15,476 bases of DNA from UBA1081 sp045639185. GTDB lineage: Bacteria; Bacillota; Clostridia; Oscillospirales; Acutalibacteraceae. Of the stretch, positions 1-7,588 are shown one piece after another. The stretch lies in NCBI GenBank assembly GCA_045639185.1, contig JAZUCO010000066.1, forward strand, positions 1 to 15,476. Reading direction: 5' to 3'. Positions within the stretch are counted from its first letter, which is position 1. Each line of letters starts with the position of its first letter. The notes beneath the pieces were generated by a model. It made no database searches and had not been told where the DNA came from. It saw only the letters and a list, made by a program, of their open reading frames with translations. The position numbers and the translations under genes were made by a program.

Positions 1-682
1 GGGCTGTCTTCTTGACAGCAAAAATAATCCCGAGGGACTTCAGAATTTCCTGCCCGAGTGGAAAGAAGAACTTGTAAGAGATTATAACCATCCGTCAATT
101 ATCGGTTGGTGTCCGCTTAATGAAACATGGGACGGACCGCATTTCTGCGACGTTGTTTCTCAGAAAGCAATTTTTGATGCAACAAAAGAATATGATTCAA
201 CAAGACCTGTTGTAGGTGCAAGCGGAGGATATCTTTATTTTACTGATATTGATGATTACCACGACTATTCTCACACAGCAGAAGAAATCATTTCTCATGT
301 GCACGACCACAAAAACGGAACTTATGCGCACGAAGTTGTGAATAAGAAAAATGCAGAAGATAATGCAGGGCTTCTCACTCAGGAAGCCCTGAAAGGTCTG
401 CCAATCTTCTGTTCCGAATACGGCGGAATTTCATTCAATGTCGGTGACGGTGCCTGGGGTTATGTAAATGAAAGCAATGAAGACGATTTTGTTGCACATT
501 ACATTTCAGACACAACTGCCATTATGCAGAGCGATTGTATGGGTATGTGTTATACACAGCTTACAGACGTTGAACAGGAACAGAACGGACTTGTAACATA
601 CGAAAGAAAACACAAATTCAGCAAAGAAGCACGCAGAAAAATCCGTGAATGCAATATGCAGAAGGCAAAGATTGAAGAATAA
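1..682 (+). CDS. Glycoside hydrolase family 2 (beta-galactosidase/beta-glucuronidase type), C-terminal part
   Basis: The reading frame is open from base 2 to the TAA at 680-682 (226 residues), so the gene starts upstream of the window. What is visible is the catalytic TIM-barrel half of a GH2 retaining glycosidase. NHPSIIGWCPLNETWD is the family acid/base region; the Asn-Glu pair falls at residues 40-41 of the visible part (Glu codon 122-124). FCSEYGG carries the likely nucleophile (Glu codon 416-418). GH2 enzymes remove beta-galactosyl, glucuronosyl, mannosyl or arabinosyl units; the sugar cannot be told from this fragment. The protein ends shortly after the barrel with a basic, helical tail and has no visible C-terminal carbohydrate-binding or dockerin module. 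No signal peptide can be assessed. The GTG at 299 lies inside the catalytic domain and is not a start. The family call is firm; substrate and symbol are left open. Confidence 0.9.
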   Translation, partial: GCLLDSKNNPEGLQNFLPEWKEELVRDYNHPSIIGWCPLNETWDGPHFCDVVSQKAIFDATKEYDSTRPVVGASGGYLYFTDIDDYHDYSHTAEEIISHVHDHKNGTYAHEVVNKKNAEDNAGLLTQEALKGLPIFCSEYGGISFNVGDGAWGYVNESNEDDFVAHYISDTTAIMQSDCMGMCYTQLTDVEQEQNGLVTYERKHKFSKEARRKIRECNMQKAKIEE

Positions 683-717
683 ATAACGATTTATTCTGAA
701 TGTCTGAATAAAACAAC

Positions 718-795
718 TGTAGGGACCGATGCCCACATCGGTCGGTCACAATTCACTTCAAACCTTGCGGAGCGATGTGGGCATCCCTCCCTACA
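718..795. repeat. Nested palindromic element (MITE/REP-like), 23-bp arms
   Basis: Arms at 718-740 and 773-795 are inverted complements at 21 of 23 positions and enclose a 32-base loop. The left arm is itself a hairpin: CCGATG (726-731), loop CCCA, CATCGG (736-741). The right arm holds the weaker GATG-TGGG-CATC. The element lies 36 bases after the GH2 stop. No target-site duplication is obvious beside the arms and no T-run follows, so it does not look like a normal terminator. Elements opening with a TGTAGGG-type sequence resemble dispersed palindromic repeats of Oscillospiraceae genomes; that comparison is from memory and not verified here. Confidence 0.65.
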
Positions 796-810
796 CATTA
801 TCCAAAAATC

Positions 811-832
811 TTTGCAAATTCTGATTTGCAAA
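811..832. other. Perfect 9-bp stem-loop
   Basis: TTTGCAAAT at 811-819 and ATTTGCAAA at 824-832 are exact inverted complements with a 4-base loop. The stem is A/T-rich and has no good T-tract on the + strand. On the minus strand it follows the hemW terminator and could be a backup termination or mRNA-end structure. It could also belong to the neighbouring palindromic element. Confidence 0.4.
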
Positions 833-837
833 AAACA

Positions 838-861
838 AAGGAGATGGTTTCCCATCTCCTT
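838..861 (-). terminator. Intrinsic terminator of the obg-hemW operon
   Basis: GGAGATGG (840-847), loop TTTC and CCATCTCC (852-859) form a perfect stem that extends by two A-T pairs to 838 and 861. Read on the minus strand, the stem is followed by TTTGTTTTTT, a good U-tract. The stem includes bases 860-861 of the hemW stop codon (860-862), so termination begins at the end of the coding region. On the + strand the tail is only moderately T-rich, so it may weakly stop GH2 transcripts as well. Confidence 0.8.
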
Positions 862-1975
862 AATTTATTAATTCACTTATTATATAATTAGAAATCAGAA
901 ATCCGTCAGGTGTGAGTGAAAGGCTGTTTTTAGTGAGAGAAATAAGTCCTTCTTTTATAAACCTGTCGGCTTTTTTTATTATTTCAGCAAGGAAGTCTTC
1001 GTTAAAACGTTTTTTATAGTCTTCAAAAATGATTCCGTGGGAAAGACGAAGGCGAAGCATTATATATTCCTCTCTGTCGCCGCCTGAACAGTCATATACA
1101 GCCTTTTCTCCTGTGACAAAAGAGTTTATATTCCTTTCAAAAAAGAATCTCTTGTTGCCTATAAACGAATGTGCAGAAGGTCCGATTCCGAGATATTCTT
1201 CGCAATTCCAGTATTTTGTATTGTGTCGGCTTTCATATCCTTTTTTTGCAAAATTGGATATTTCATAATGAAGAAAACCTGCTTTTCTGAGCTTTTCTGA
1301 AAGATGTGTATACATATCGCAGACAGCATCTTCATCAGGCAGATTCAGCGAGTCAATTCTCTTGTGAAAAACAGTTCCATCCTCAACAGAGAGCATATAT
1401 GCACTTATGTGCGGCACTCCTGTTTCAATGCAGAAATCAATTGTGTTGTCAAGGCTTTGCAGTGTCTGGTCGGGAATACCGAGCATAACATCAAGAGAAA
1501 TGTTAGTGATGCCGTGTTTTCTTGCATTGTCAACAACGGATAAAACTTGATTTCTGTCAGAGAATCTGCCGAGCTTTTTTCTTTCGTTATCAACAGCCGA
1601 TTGCATACCGAGAGAAATTCTGTTTACACCGTACGAAGCGAGTTTTTTGAAAAACTCTTCATCAACCGTTGACGGATTGCATTCTACGGTGATTTCAGCA
1701 TCATCTGAAATGTTGTAACAATCTTTTGCGCAGTTAATGATTCTGCCGATACTATCAGCACCGATAACCGACGGTGTACCGCCTCCGAAATATATTGTGT
1801 CAAAAGATAAATCCGTGCTTTGTGTGAAGTCCTTTGTTCTTTTGCCCGTTTTTATTTCATCAATAACAGAACCGACATAGCTGTCTATGTCGGCATTTTT
1901 TGAAAGGCAGGAATAAAAGTCGCAGTAAGGACATTTGCTGCGGCAGAAAGGAATGTGAATGTATAAACCTTTCAT
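860..1975 (-). CDS. hemW: Heme chaperone HemW (radical SAM, HemN-like)
   Basis: This 371-residue radical SAM protein starts with the HemN/HemW N-terminus. The CxxxCxxC motif (C11, C15, C18; CRSKCPYCDFYS) binds the 4Fe-4S cluster, and YFGGGTPS at 62-69 is the SAM-binding glycine motif. After CxxC it reads DFYS rather than the extra cysteine of true coproporphyrinogen dehydrogenase HemN. This is the HemW pattern, so a heme-trafficking chaperone is more likely than an anaerobic coproporphyrinogen oxidase. Many databases still label such proteins HemN-like. The length is normal for HemW. The gene is the last of the minus-strand operon: its ATG at 1975-1973 shares one base with the lepA stop (TAATG), which implies translational coupling. 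The lepA-hemW pairing is common in Firmicutes. Confidence 0.92.
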   Translation of the reverse strand: MKGLYIHIPFCRSKCPYCDFYSCLSKNADIDSYVGSVIDEIKTGKRTKDFTQSTDLSFDTIYFGGGTPSVIGADSIGRIINCAKDCYNISDDAEITVECNPSTVDEEFFKKLASYGVNRISLGMQSAVDNERKKLGRFSDRNQVLSVVDNARKHGITNISLDVMLGIPDQTLQSLDNTIDFCIETGVPHISAYMLSVEDGTVFHKRIDSLNLPDEDAVCDMYTHLSEKLRKAGFLHYEISNFAKKGYESRHNTKYWNCEEYLGIGPSAHSFIGNKRFFFERNINSFVTGEKAVYDCSGGDREEYIMLRLRLSHGIIFEDYKKRFNEDFLAEIIKKADRFIKEGLISLTKNSLSLTPDGFLISNYIISELIN

Positions 1976-3783
1976 TACTGTTCATCAAGCTTGAGGATAG
2001 CCATAAATGCTTCCTGAGGTACTTCAACAGTACCGAATGAACGCATTCTCTTTTTACCCTCTTTCTGTTTTTCAAGGAGCTTTTTCTTTCTTGTAATGTC
2101 ACCGCCGTAACATTTTGCAAGAACGTCTTTTCTCATAGCCTTAACTGTTTCTCTTGCAATAACTTTACCGCCTATTGCAATCTGAACGGGAATTTCAAAC
2201 TGATGTTTCGGAATATTATCCTTGTGCTTTTCGGCAATCTTTCTTGCTCTGCCGTAAGCCTTTTCAGAGTGAATTATGAATGAAAGAGCGTCGATTGTGT
2301 CACCGTTGAGAAGAACATCAAGCTTTACAAGATTGCTTCTTGTGTAGCCTGCGAGTTCATAGTCAAATGATGCATAACCTCTAGTTCTTGATTTGAGTGC
2401 ATCAAAGAAGTCGTAGATGATTTCATTAAGAGGAAGATCATAGCTGAGCTCAACACGGTCAGCAGAAAGATACTTCATATCCTTATAGAAACCTCTTCTT
2501 TCCTGACAAAGATCCATAATTGTGCCTACAAATTCAGGGGGAGCAAAGATGTGAGCATCTGTCATAGGTTCTTCACAGAAATCAATTTCAGCAGGATCGG
2601 GATAGTTTGTGGGGTTGTCGATTTCAAGAATTTCGCCGCCACGCATATGAATCTTGTAAATAACGCTGGGAACAGTTGAAACGAGGTCAAGATTATATTC
2701 TCTTTCAAGTCTTTCCTGAATGATTTCAAGGTGAAGAAGACCGAGGAATCCGCAACGGAAACCGAATCCGAGAGCACCTGATGTTTCGGGTTCGAATGAA
2801 AGTGCAGCATCGTTGAGCTGAAGTTTTTCAAGCGCTTCCTTAAGAGCTTCGTAGTCTGCACCGTCAGCAGGGTAAATACCGCAGAAAACCATCGGATTTA
2901 CTTTTTTGTAACCTGCAAGAGGTTCTGTTGCAGGATTCTGTGCTGTCGTGACAGTATCACCTACACGGGCATCACGTACAGATTTGATTGATGCGGTAAT
3001 GTAACCTACTTCACCTGCAGAGAGCTTTGCTCTGGGGGAAAGTGAAGTAGCCGCCATTTTGCCCACTTCAACAACAGTAAACTGTGCACCGGTTGCCATC
3101 ATTCTCATTGTGTCACCGGGCTTGATTGTGCCGTCCATAATTCTTACATAAACGATAACACCCTTATAGTTGTCATAAATTGAGTCGAATACAAGAGCTC
3201 GGAGGGGAGCCTCGTCATCACCTTCGGGGCATGGAACAAGCTTGACTATCTGTCTGAGAACCTCTTCAACATTTTCACCTGTTTTTGCAGAAACTCGGGG
3301 AGCTTCTTCACTGTCAAGACCGATAACTTCTTCAATATCGGCAGCAACTCTTTCGGGATCTGCTGCAGGAAGATCAATTTTGTTGATAACGGGAACAAGT
3401 TCAAGGTCGTGGTCAAGTGCAAGGTATGTATTTGCAAGAGTCTGAGCCTCAATACCCTGAGTTGCATCAACGATAAGCACTGCGCCTTCGCAGGCAGCAA
3501 GAGAACGTGAAACTTCATAGTTGAAGTCTACATGGCCGGGAGTGTCGATGAGGTTAAGCTCATATTCTTCTCCGTCCTGATTGTAACCGAGAGTTACTGC
3601 GTGAGCTTTGATAGTGATACCTCTTTCTCTCTCAAGGTCCATATCGTCAAGAATCTGCTGCTGCATATCTCTTTTTGCAACGGTATTTGTAACTTCAAGC
3701 AGACGGTCTGCAAGAGTTGATTTGCCGTGGTCGATATGAGCAATGATTGAAAAATTTCTTATGTGTTTTTTCTTTTCTGTCAT
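1975..3783 (-). CDS. lepA: Elongation factor 4 (LepA), back-translocating ribosomal GTPase
   Basis: This is a full-length 602-residue translational GTPase. G1 is AHIDHGKS (15-22), the switch I region holds RGITIKA (54-60), G3 is DTPGH (80-84) and G4 is NKID (134-137). The C-terminal region is LepA-specific: CYGGDITRKKKLLEKQKEGK with the terminal FGTVEVPQEAFMA. EF4 binds the ribosome, remodels post-translocation complexes and helps translation initiation or 30S maturation. The ATG at 3783 has AGGAG about 9 bases upstream on the minus strand. It follows the yitT-like stop by 15 bases and overlaps the hemW start by one base, so it sits mid-operon. Nothing suggests damage or transfer. Confidence 0.97.
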   Translation of the reverse strand: MTEKKKHIRNFSIIAHIDHGKSTLADRLLEVTNTVAKRDMQQQILDDMDLERERGITIKAHAVTLGYNQDGEEYELNLIDTPGHVDFNYEVSRSLAACEGAVLIVDATQGIEAQTLANTYLALDHDLELVPVINKIDLPAADPERVAADIEEVIGLDSEEAPRVSAKTGENVEEVLRQIVKLVPCPEGDDEAPLRALVFDSIYDNYKGVIVYVRIMDGTIKPGDTMRMMATGAQFTVVEVGKMAATSLSPRAKLSAGEVGYITASIKSVRDARVGDTVTTAQNPATEPLAGYKKVNPMVFCGIYPADGADYEALKEALEKLQLNDAALSFEPETSGALGFGFRCGFLGLLHLEIIQERLEREYNLDLVSTVPSVIYKIHMRGGEILEIDNPTNYPDPAEIDFCEEPMTDAHIFAPPEFVGTIMDLCQERRGFYKDMKYLSADRVELSYDLPLNEIIYDFFDALKSRTRGYASFDYELAGYTRSNLVKLDVLLNGDTIDALSFIIHSEKAYGRARKIAEKHKDNIPKHQFEIPVQIAIGGKVIARETVKAMRKDVLAKCYGGDITRKKKLLEKQKEGKKRMRSFGTVEVPQEAFMAILKLDEQ

Positions 3784-3798
3784 ATATTTTCTCCTGTA

Positions 3799-4671
3799 TT
3801 AAAGGTCATTATCTGTTGGTTTGAATCCCAGACCGAGAATTTCTGTTGCATCTGAGATAATGATAAACGGTTTTTCGTCGAAACGTTTTACGATTTTGCG
3901 CATCTTTGCAACTTCGTGAGGTCTTACAACAGAAAGAAGCATATGTTTTGCCATACCTGTGTAAGCACCCTGACAAGGCAGAATTGATACTCCTCGCGGT
4001 GTTTCAGATGTGATTGCCTTTGCAATTTCATCACCGTTATCTGAAATTATAATCATCATTTTTCCGCTGTCGGAACCGTAAAGCACAAGGTCAATTGATT
4101 TGCTTGAAACGATGAAAACAATTGTTGCATAAAGAATGCTTTCAATATTTCTGTAAACAAGACCTGCAAGAAGCACAACACAAAGGTCGCATATCATAAC
4201 AAGACGCCCCATAGACATATGGGGTATTGCTTTTTTCAGCAGTCTTCCCATAATATCCGTACCACCGCTGGTGGAACCTCTTGTGAAAATTACACCGAGC
4301 CCTACGCCCATAATAGCACCGCCGAAAAGCGCAGCGAGGATTTTGTCACCCTCATACTGAGGTAAGAACAATGCACCAAGGTCGATACAGGCTGATGTCA
4401 TAAAGGTTGAGAAAAGTGTTTTTACAATAAAATCCCAACCGAAGACGAAAAATGCAATTATGAAAAGGGGAATGTTGATTGCAAACATTGCAGTACCGAT
4501 TGGGAAACCCCAGAGATAGTTTGCAAGAATTGCAAGACCTGTTGCACCGCCTGAAGATAATTCATTTGGTGAAACAAAACAATTTACGCCTACAGCATAT
4601 ATGAATGCACCGGCTGTGCAGATGAGCATATCAAGAATTATTTCTTTGTAGTTGATTTTCTTCTTAATCAT
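3799..4671 (-). CDS. YitT family membrane protein with C-terminal DUF2179
   Basis: A polytopic membrane protein of 290 residues. Hydrophobic segments lie roughly at 11-31, 42-77, 81-102, 109-129 and 156-197. Conserved YitT features are SSGGATG (39-45) and RGSTSGGTD (131-139). The soluble C-terminal part (about 205-285) reads like DUF2179, with MMIIIS, TPRGVSI and RKIVKRFDEKPFIIISD. The molecular function of this family is unknown, so no transport role is assigned. I chose the ATG at 4671, preceded by AGAGGTG at a workable distance, over an upstream TTG at 4689 that lies within mrnC and lacks a ribosome binding site. This start overlaps the mrnC stop by 8 bases. The protein sits between an RNase and LepA in a ribosome-centred operon. 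Family call firm, role unknown. Confidence 0.9.
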   Translation of the reverse strand: MIKKKINYKEIILDMLICTAGAFIYAVGVNCFVSPNELSSGGATGLAILANYLWGFPIGTAMFAINIPLFIIAFFVFGWDFIVKTLFSTFMTSACIDLGALFLPQYEGDKILAALFGGAIMGVGLGVIFTRGSTSGGTDIMGRLLKKAIPHMSMGRLVMICDLCVVLLAGLVYRNIESILYATIVFIVSSKSIDLVLYGSDSGKMMIIISDNGDEIAKAITSETPRGVSILPCQGAYTGMAKHMLLSVVRPHEVAKMRKIVKRFDEKPFIIISDATEILGLGFKPTDNDL

Positions 4672-5089
4672 TGCGCACCTCTGTAACAATGGAGAACAAC
4701 TCTTTCAATCTGTCTGTTTTTCCGTTCATATAAAGCCATCCGAAAAGCACTTCAAGTCCTGTTGCTGCGTGATATTCGCTTTTTGACTTGTTCCTGGGAG
4801 TATGAGCCGTGTGAGTATTTCTGCCTCTTATGAACATTGTGTTTTCTTCTTCCGAAAGGACGGGAAGAAGAGTTTTTATTGCATTTGCCTGAAAAGTGGC
4901 ATTTACCATTTCAATGTTTTTTTCGTGAAGCTTGTCCGCTTTGCATTTTGCAGAAATGGTGAGATATTCACGCACCATAATTCCCCACACACCGTCACCG
5001 AGGAAAGCAAGTGCCGAAACGGGATATCCGTCTGATGAAGTGTCTGCTGTTTTTAATTTATCAAAATTGAGTGTTGCATCAGGGCACAT
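4664..5089 (-). CDS. mrnC: Mini-ribonuclease 3 (Mini-III)
   Basis: This is a 141-residue RNase III-like catalytic domain without a dsRNA-binding domain, as expected for Mini-III. ALAFLGDGVW (27-36) contains the catalytic Asp (D32). IRGRN (87-91) and ATGLEVLFGWLY (109-120) are family signatures, and E113 is a probable second metal ligand. The enzyme trims 23S rRNA precursor ends, usually at the ribosome with L3. The common YE after the catalytic loop reads WG here, a modest divergence. The ATG at 5089 is preferred because GGAG lies 7 bases upstream; an in-frame ATG at 5107 would add six residues but lacks a clear ribosome binding site. It overlaps the obg stop by 11 bases and the next gene by 8, suggesting tight translational coupling. 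Confidence 0.9.
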   Translation of the reverse strand: MCPDATLNFDKLKTADTSSDGYPVSALAFLGDGVWGIMVREYLTISAKCKADKLHEKNIEMVNATFQANAIKTLLPVLSEEENTMFIRGRNTHTAHTPRNKSKSEYHAATGLEVLFGWLYMNGKTDRLKELFSIVTEVRND

Positions 5090-6350
5090 ATTCAAACTCC
5101 AGGTCATAGATGTTTACAGTATCGCCTTCCTGAATACCTCTTGCACGCAGAGTATCAAGAATACCGCTTGTGCCGAGCACTTTCTGGAAATACTGAAGTG
5201 ACTCATAGTCATCCATATCTGTCTTGTTGAGTATCTTGAGAAGCCATTCTGCTTCAACATAATATGTGTCATCAATAACAGAAACTTTGTAGCCTGTATT
5301 CTTTTTCTTTTCGAGCATTTCCATGGGAATGGGTTCTGCTTCGTACTGCTTGATGGGAGGAAGTGTAGCAAGCATAGCTGCTGCTGCATTCACAACTTCC
5401 TGAGTGCCTTCGAGAATGGGAGCGCAGATTTCAAAATACTGAAGTCCCTTTGATTCAATGTAATTTCTGAATTCTTCTCTCTGCTCGTCTGTTGCCATAT
5501 CGATTTTGTTGCCTGCAACAATCTGAGGACACTTTGAAAGCTCTTCATTGAATATGACAAGCTCTTTGTTGATTGTTTCAAAATCTTCCTTGGGATCTCT
5601 GCCTTCACTGCCCGCAACGTCAACAACGTGAATGAGCATACGGCAGCGTTCAACGTGTCTCAGGAACTGATGACCGAGACCTGCGCCTTCACCTGCACCT
5701 TCAATAAGACCCGGGATATCTGCCATAACAAATGAGCTTTCGGGCCCCATTCTTACAACACCGAGAACGGGAGTGATTGTTGTGAAATGGTAGTCAGCGA
5801 TGATGGGTTTCGCTTCGCTTACAACAGAAACGAGTGTTGATTTGCCTACATTGGGGAAACCGATGAGACCAACGTCTGCAAGAAGCTTGAGCTCAAGAAT
5901 AACTTCCCATTCTTCACCGGGTACGCCTTCTTTTGCAAAACGGGGCGTCTGACGTGTAGGTGTTGCAAAGTGGGAGTTGCCCCAACCGCCTTTACCGCCT
6001 TTTGCAGCAATGAAAGGTTCGTCTGTGGACATATCGGCAATCACAACTCCGCTTTCAGCTTCACGTACAATAGTGCCCTTGGGAACTCTGATGATAAGAT
6101 CCTGACCCTTTTTGCCGTTCTTTCTTGAACCTGAACCGTTCTGACCGCTTTCTGCAGTGTATTTTCTTTTATAACGGAAGTCAGCAAGAGTTGACAGGTT
6201 AGTATCAATCTTGAAGACGATATCGCCGCCTTTACCGCCGTCACCGCCGTCGGGCCCGCCTGATGCGACATATTTTTCTCTGTGGAAAGCAACTGCACCG
6301 TTACCGCCGTTGCCTGCTTTGATTTTTATTTTAGCTTTATCAACAAACAT
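5079..6350 (-). CDS. obg: Obg/CgtA GTPase
   Basis: A 423-residue protein with all three Obg domains. The glycine-rich OBG fold covers about 1-157 (KAGNGGNG, GGPDGGDGGKGGD, GKGGWGNSHFATPT). The G domain has G1 GFPNVGKST (164-172), G3 DIPGLIEGAG (211-220) and NKID (281-284). The OCT domain fills the C-terminus (about 345-420). Obg binds the 50S subunit and links ribosome assembly to guanine nucleotide and ppGpp levels. The OCT domain is typical of Gram-positive Obg. The ATG at 6350 has GAGGT about 8 bases upstream. It is the first gene of the operon; the usual rplU-rpmA genes are not upstream, where a divergently transcribed gene lies instead. Confidence 0.97.
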   Translation of the reverse strand: MFVDKAKIKIKAGNGGNGAVAFHREKYVASGGPDGGDGGKGGDIVFKIDTNLSTLADFRYKRKYTAESGQNGSGSRKNGKKGQDLIIRVPKGTIVREAESGVVIADMSTDEPFIAAKGGKGGWGNSHFATPTRQTPRFAKEGVPGEEWEVILELKLLADVGLIGFPNVGKSTLVSVVSEAKPIIADYHFTTITPVLGVVRMGPESSFVMADIPGLIEGAGEGAGLGHQFLRHVERCRMLIHVVDVAGSEGRDPKEDFETINKELVIFNEELSKCPQIVAGNKIDMATDEQREEFRNYIESKGLQYFEICAPILEGTQEVVNAAAAMLATLPPIKQYEAEPIPMEMLEKKKNTGYKVSVIDDTYYVEAEWLLKILNKTDMDDYESLQYFQKVLGTSGILDTLRARGIQEGDTVNIYDLEFEYVP

Positions 6351-6394
6351 ACTTTTTACCTCGTAAAATTGTGTTTACATAATTAATCATTGTA

Positions 6395-6423
6395 ATTATA
6401 ACATATATTTTTTCAATTATAAA
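6395..6423 (-). promoter_or_regulatory. Probable sigma-A promoter of the obg operon
   Basis: On the minus strand TATAAT (6400-6395) is preceded by 17 bases and TTTATA (6423-6418), a 4-of-6 match to TTGACA. The -10 is exact and the -35 weak. It lies about 45 bases before the obg start. Confidence 0.5.
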
Positions 6424-6460
6424 TAGGAAAATGAAAAAAAATGTTTCATTTAATAAATTA

Positions 6461-6489
6461 TTGCAATTGAAATCCGTTTATTTTATAAT
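6461..6489 (+). promoter_or_regulatory. Sigma-A promoter of the dockerin-C39 protease gene
   Basis: TTGCAA (6461-6466), a 17-base spacer and TATAAT (6484-6489) fit a sigma-A promoter. It is back to back with the obg promoter in an A/T-rich divergent region. Confidence 0.7.
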
Positions 6490-6511
6490 ATAAGCGGAGA
6501 GGATGAATGAA

Positions 6512-7468
6512 ATGAAACACTTGGTAATTCGTATGACGTCATTTTTGTTGTCAGTTTCTGTGATTTTATCTTTGTTTGCTGTTAATGTTTCAGCGGCTGA
6601 CGATGAAGAAAACGGAAAAGATATAACAGATTATATTCTTGGTGATGTTGATTCTGACGGAAGGGTAACTGCAATGGATGCGCGTCTGACACTTCGTGTT
6701 GTTGCAGGTCTGGACAGATTGCTGAGTATAAATTTTTCAGCAGCAGATTACAATAAAGACGGTCAACTTAATGCATCTGATGCAAGATATATATTAAGAC
6801 ATGCAGCAGGTCTTGATCCTTTTGCGACACCAAAACCTGAACCTGCAAAATCAAGACTTATCAGAATAACACCTATTTGTCAGCTTCCTGATTTTCCTGC
6901 AGGGTGTGAATCAGTTGCGGCTGTTATGAATCTGAATTATCTCGGATTTAATGTCACAACTGAGCAGTTTATTGAAAGTTATCTTCCTATTGGTGTTGCA
7001 CCTTATAAAGTTGATGAAGTCTGGTACGGCAGTGATCCTGATGAAGCATTTCTCGGTGATCCTGCAAGTGAAGACGGTTGGGGAATATGGGCAAAGGGAT
7101 TGACCCTTGCATTGAACCGTTATCTTGATACTCAGGAAAAACCTGCGTCTGTCACATATACATATGATGAAACGCTAGACAGCTTGTGTGAAAAGTATGT
7201 TTATAATGATATACCTGTTCTTGTGTGGGTAACTGCGGGAATGGAACAGCCGAGAGTCAACAAAACAATCACTGTGATAGGAACAAATGAAACATATACA
7301 TGGATAAGTCCGAATCATTGTATGTTGCTTGTTGGGTTTGATGAAACAGGATATTATTTCAATGACCCGTTGACAGGGAAGCTCGAAAAATATGCAAAAG
7401 ATGTGTCAGTTGACGCATTTACGGGGAACGGCTATCAGGCAGTAATTATCCAGACTGAAATAAATTGA
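6512..7468 (+). CDS. Secreted dockerin plus C39-like (peptidase C39_2) cysteine protease
   Basis: A 318-residue exported protein. The Sec signal peptide has a hydrophobic core and probably ends at VSA (about 28). A dockerin-like module at about 44-104 has two complete calcium loops: D45-D47-D49-D56 and D79-N81-D83-D90, each followed by a DAR helix. A short Pro-rich linker leads to a C39_2-like papain-fold domain. Its probable triad is C132 (PAGCESVAAVM), H269 (NHCMLLVGF) and D285 (YYFNDPL). C39 relatives cleave after double glycine in bacteriocin export, but C39_2 proteins lack the transporter, and their substrates are mostly unknown. I start at the ATG at 6512, 9 bases after GGAGAGG; the ATG at 6503 touches that site. 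The gene stands alone between a promoter and a strong terminator. It may dock on a scaffold at the cell surface. An inactive peptide-binding version cannot be excluded. Confidence 0.85.
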   Translation: MKHLVIRMTSFLLSVSVILSLFAVNVSAADDEENGKDITDYILGDVDSDGRVTAMDARLTLRVVAGLDRLLSINFSAADYNKDGQLNASDARYILRHAAGLDPFATPKPEPAKSRLIRITPICQLPDFPAGCESVAAVMNLNYLGFNVTTEQFIESYLPIGVAPYKVDEVWYGSDPDEAFLGDPASEDGWGIWAKGLTLALNRYLDTQEKPASVTYTYDETLDSLCEKYVYNDIPVLVWVTAGMEQPRVNKTITVIGTNETYTWISPNHCMLLVGFDETGYYFNDPLTGKLEKYAKDVSVDAFTGNGYQAVIIQTEIN

Positions 7469-7470
7469 TA

Positions 7471-7515
7471 AAAAGCAGAATTTTTAGTTTTTGCTAAAAA
7501 TTCTGCTTTTTTTTT
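7471..7515 (+). terminator. Strong intrinsic terminator after the C39 protease gene
   Basis: A perfect 17-bp stem (7471-7487 with 7494-7510) and a 6-base loop are followed by a run of T to 7515. The T-tract abuts the next promoter's -35 element. Confidence 0.92.
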
Positions 7516-7540
7516 GAACCTTTTTTATTTCTTGTTTATC
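7515..7540 (+). promoter_or_regulatory. Putative ECF-type autoregulatory promoter
   Basis: TGAACC (7515-7520) followed by T-rich DNA and, 16 bases on, TATC (7537-7540) with TAATAG after it resembles the ECF consensus TGAAAC-N16-CGTC. ECF genes are usually transcribed by their own product. The -10 departs from CGTC at its first two bases. Assignment is inferred from spacing and position. Confidence 0.45.
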
Positions 7541-7550
7541 TAATAGATGA

Positions 7551-7574
7551 ATACAAAATCGGTACCGTTTGTAT
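7551..7574 (+). promoter_or_regulatory. Inverted repeat in the sigma factor leader
   Basis: ATACAAA (7551-7557) and TTTGTAT (7568-7574) flank the 8-bp palindrome CGGTACCG (7560-7567), with two extra bases on the left side. It sits between the probable transcription start and the ribosome binding site GGAAAGGA (7575-7582). It could be an operator or an mRNA hairpin that affects translation. Confidence 0.45.
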
Positions 7575-7588
7575 GGAAAGGATAAAAA

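Noticed and set aside
299..682. A separate 127-residue gene starting at GTG 299
   Set aside because: The frame is open to base 2 and carries the GH2 acid/base motif upstream, so 299 is internal to the glycosidase.
506..736. Minus-strand frame of 76 codons over the end of the GH2 gene
   Set aside because: It overlaps a conserved catalytic domain, has no family features and no ribosome binding site was seen; it is a shadow.
3242..3720. Plus-strand frames within lepA
   Set aside because: Conserved LepA G-domain coding on the minus strand explains the sequence.
4671..4689. Upstream TTG start for the YitT-like protein
   Set aside because: No ribosome binding site before it; the ATG at 4671 has AGAGGTG and fits the usual N-terminus.
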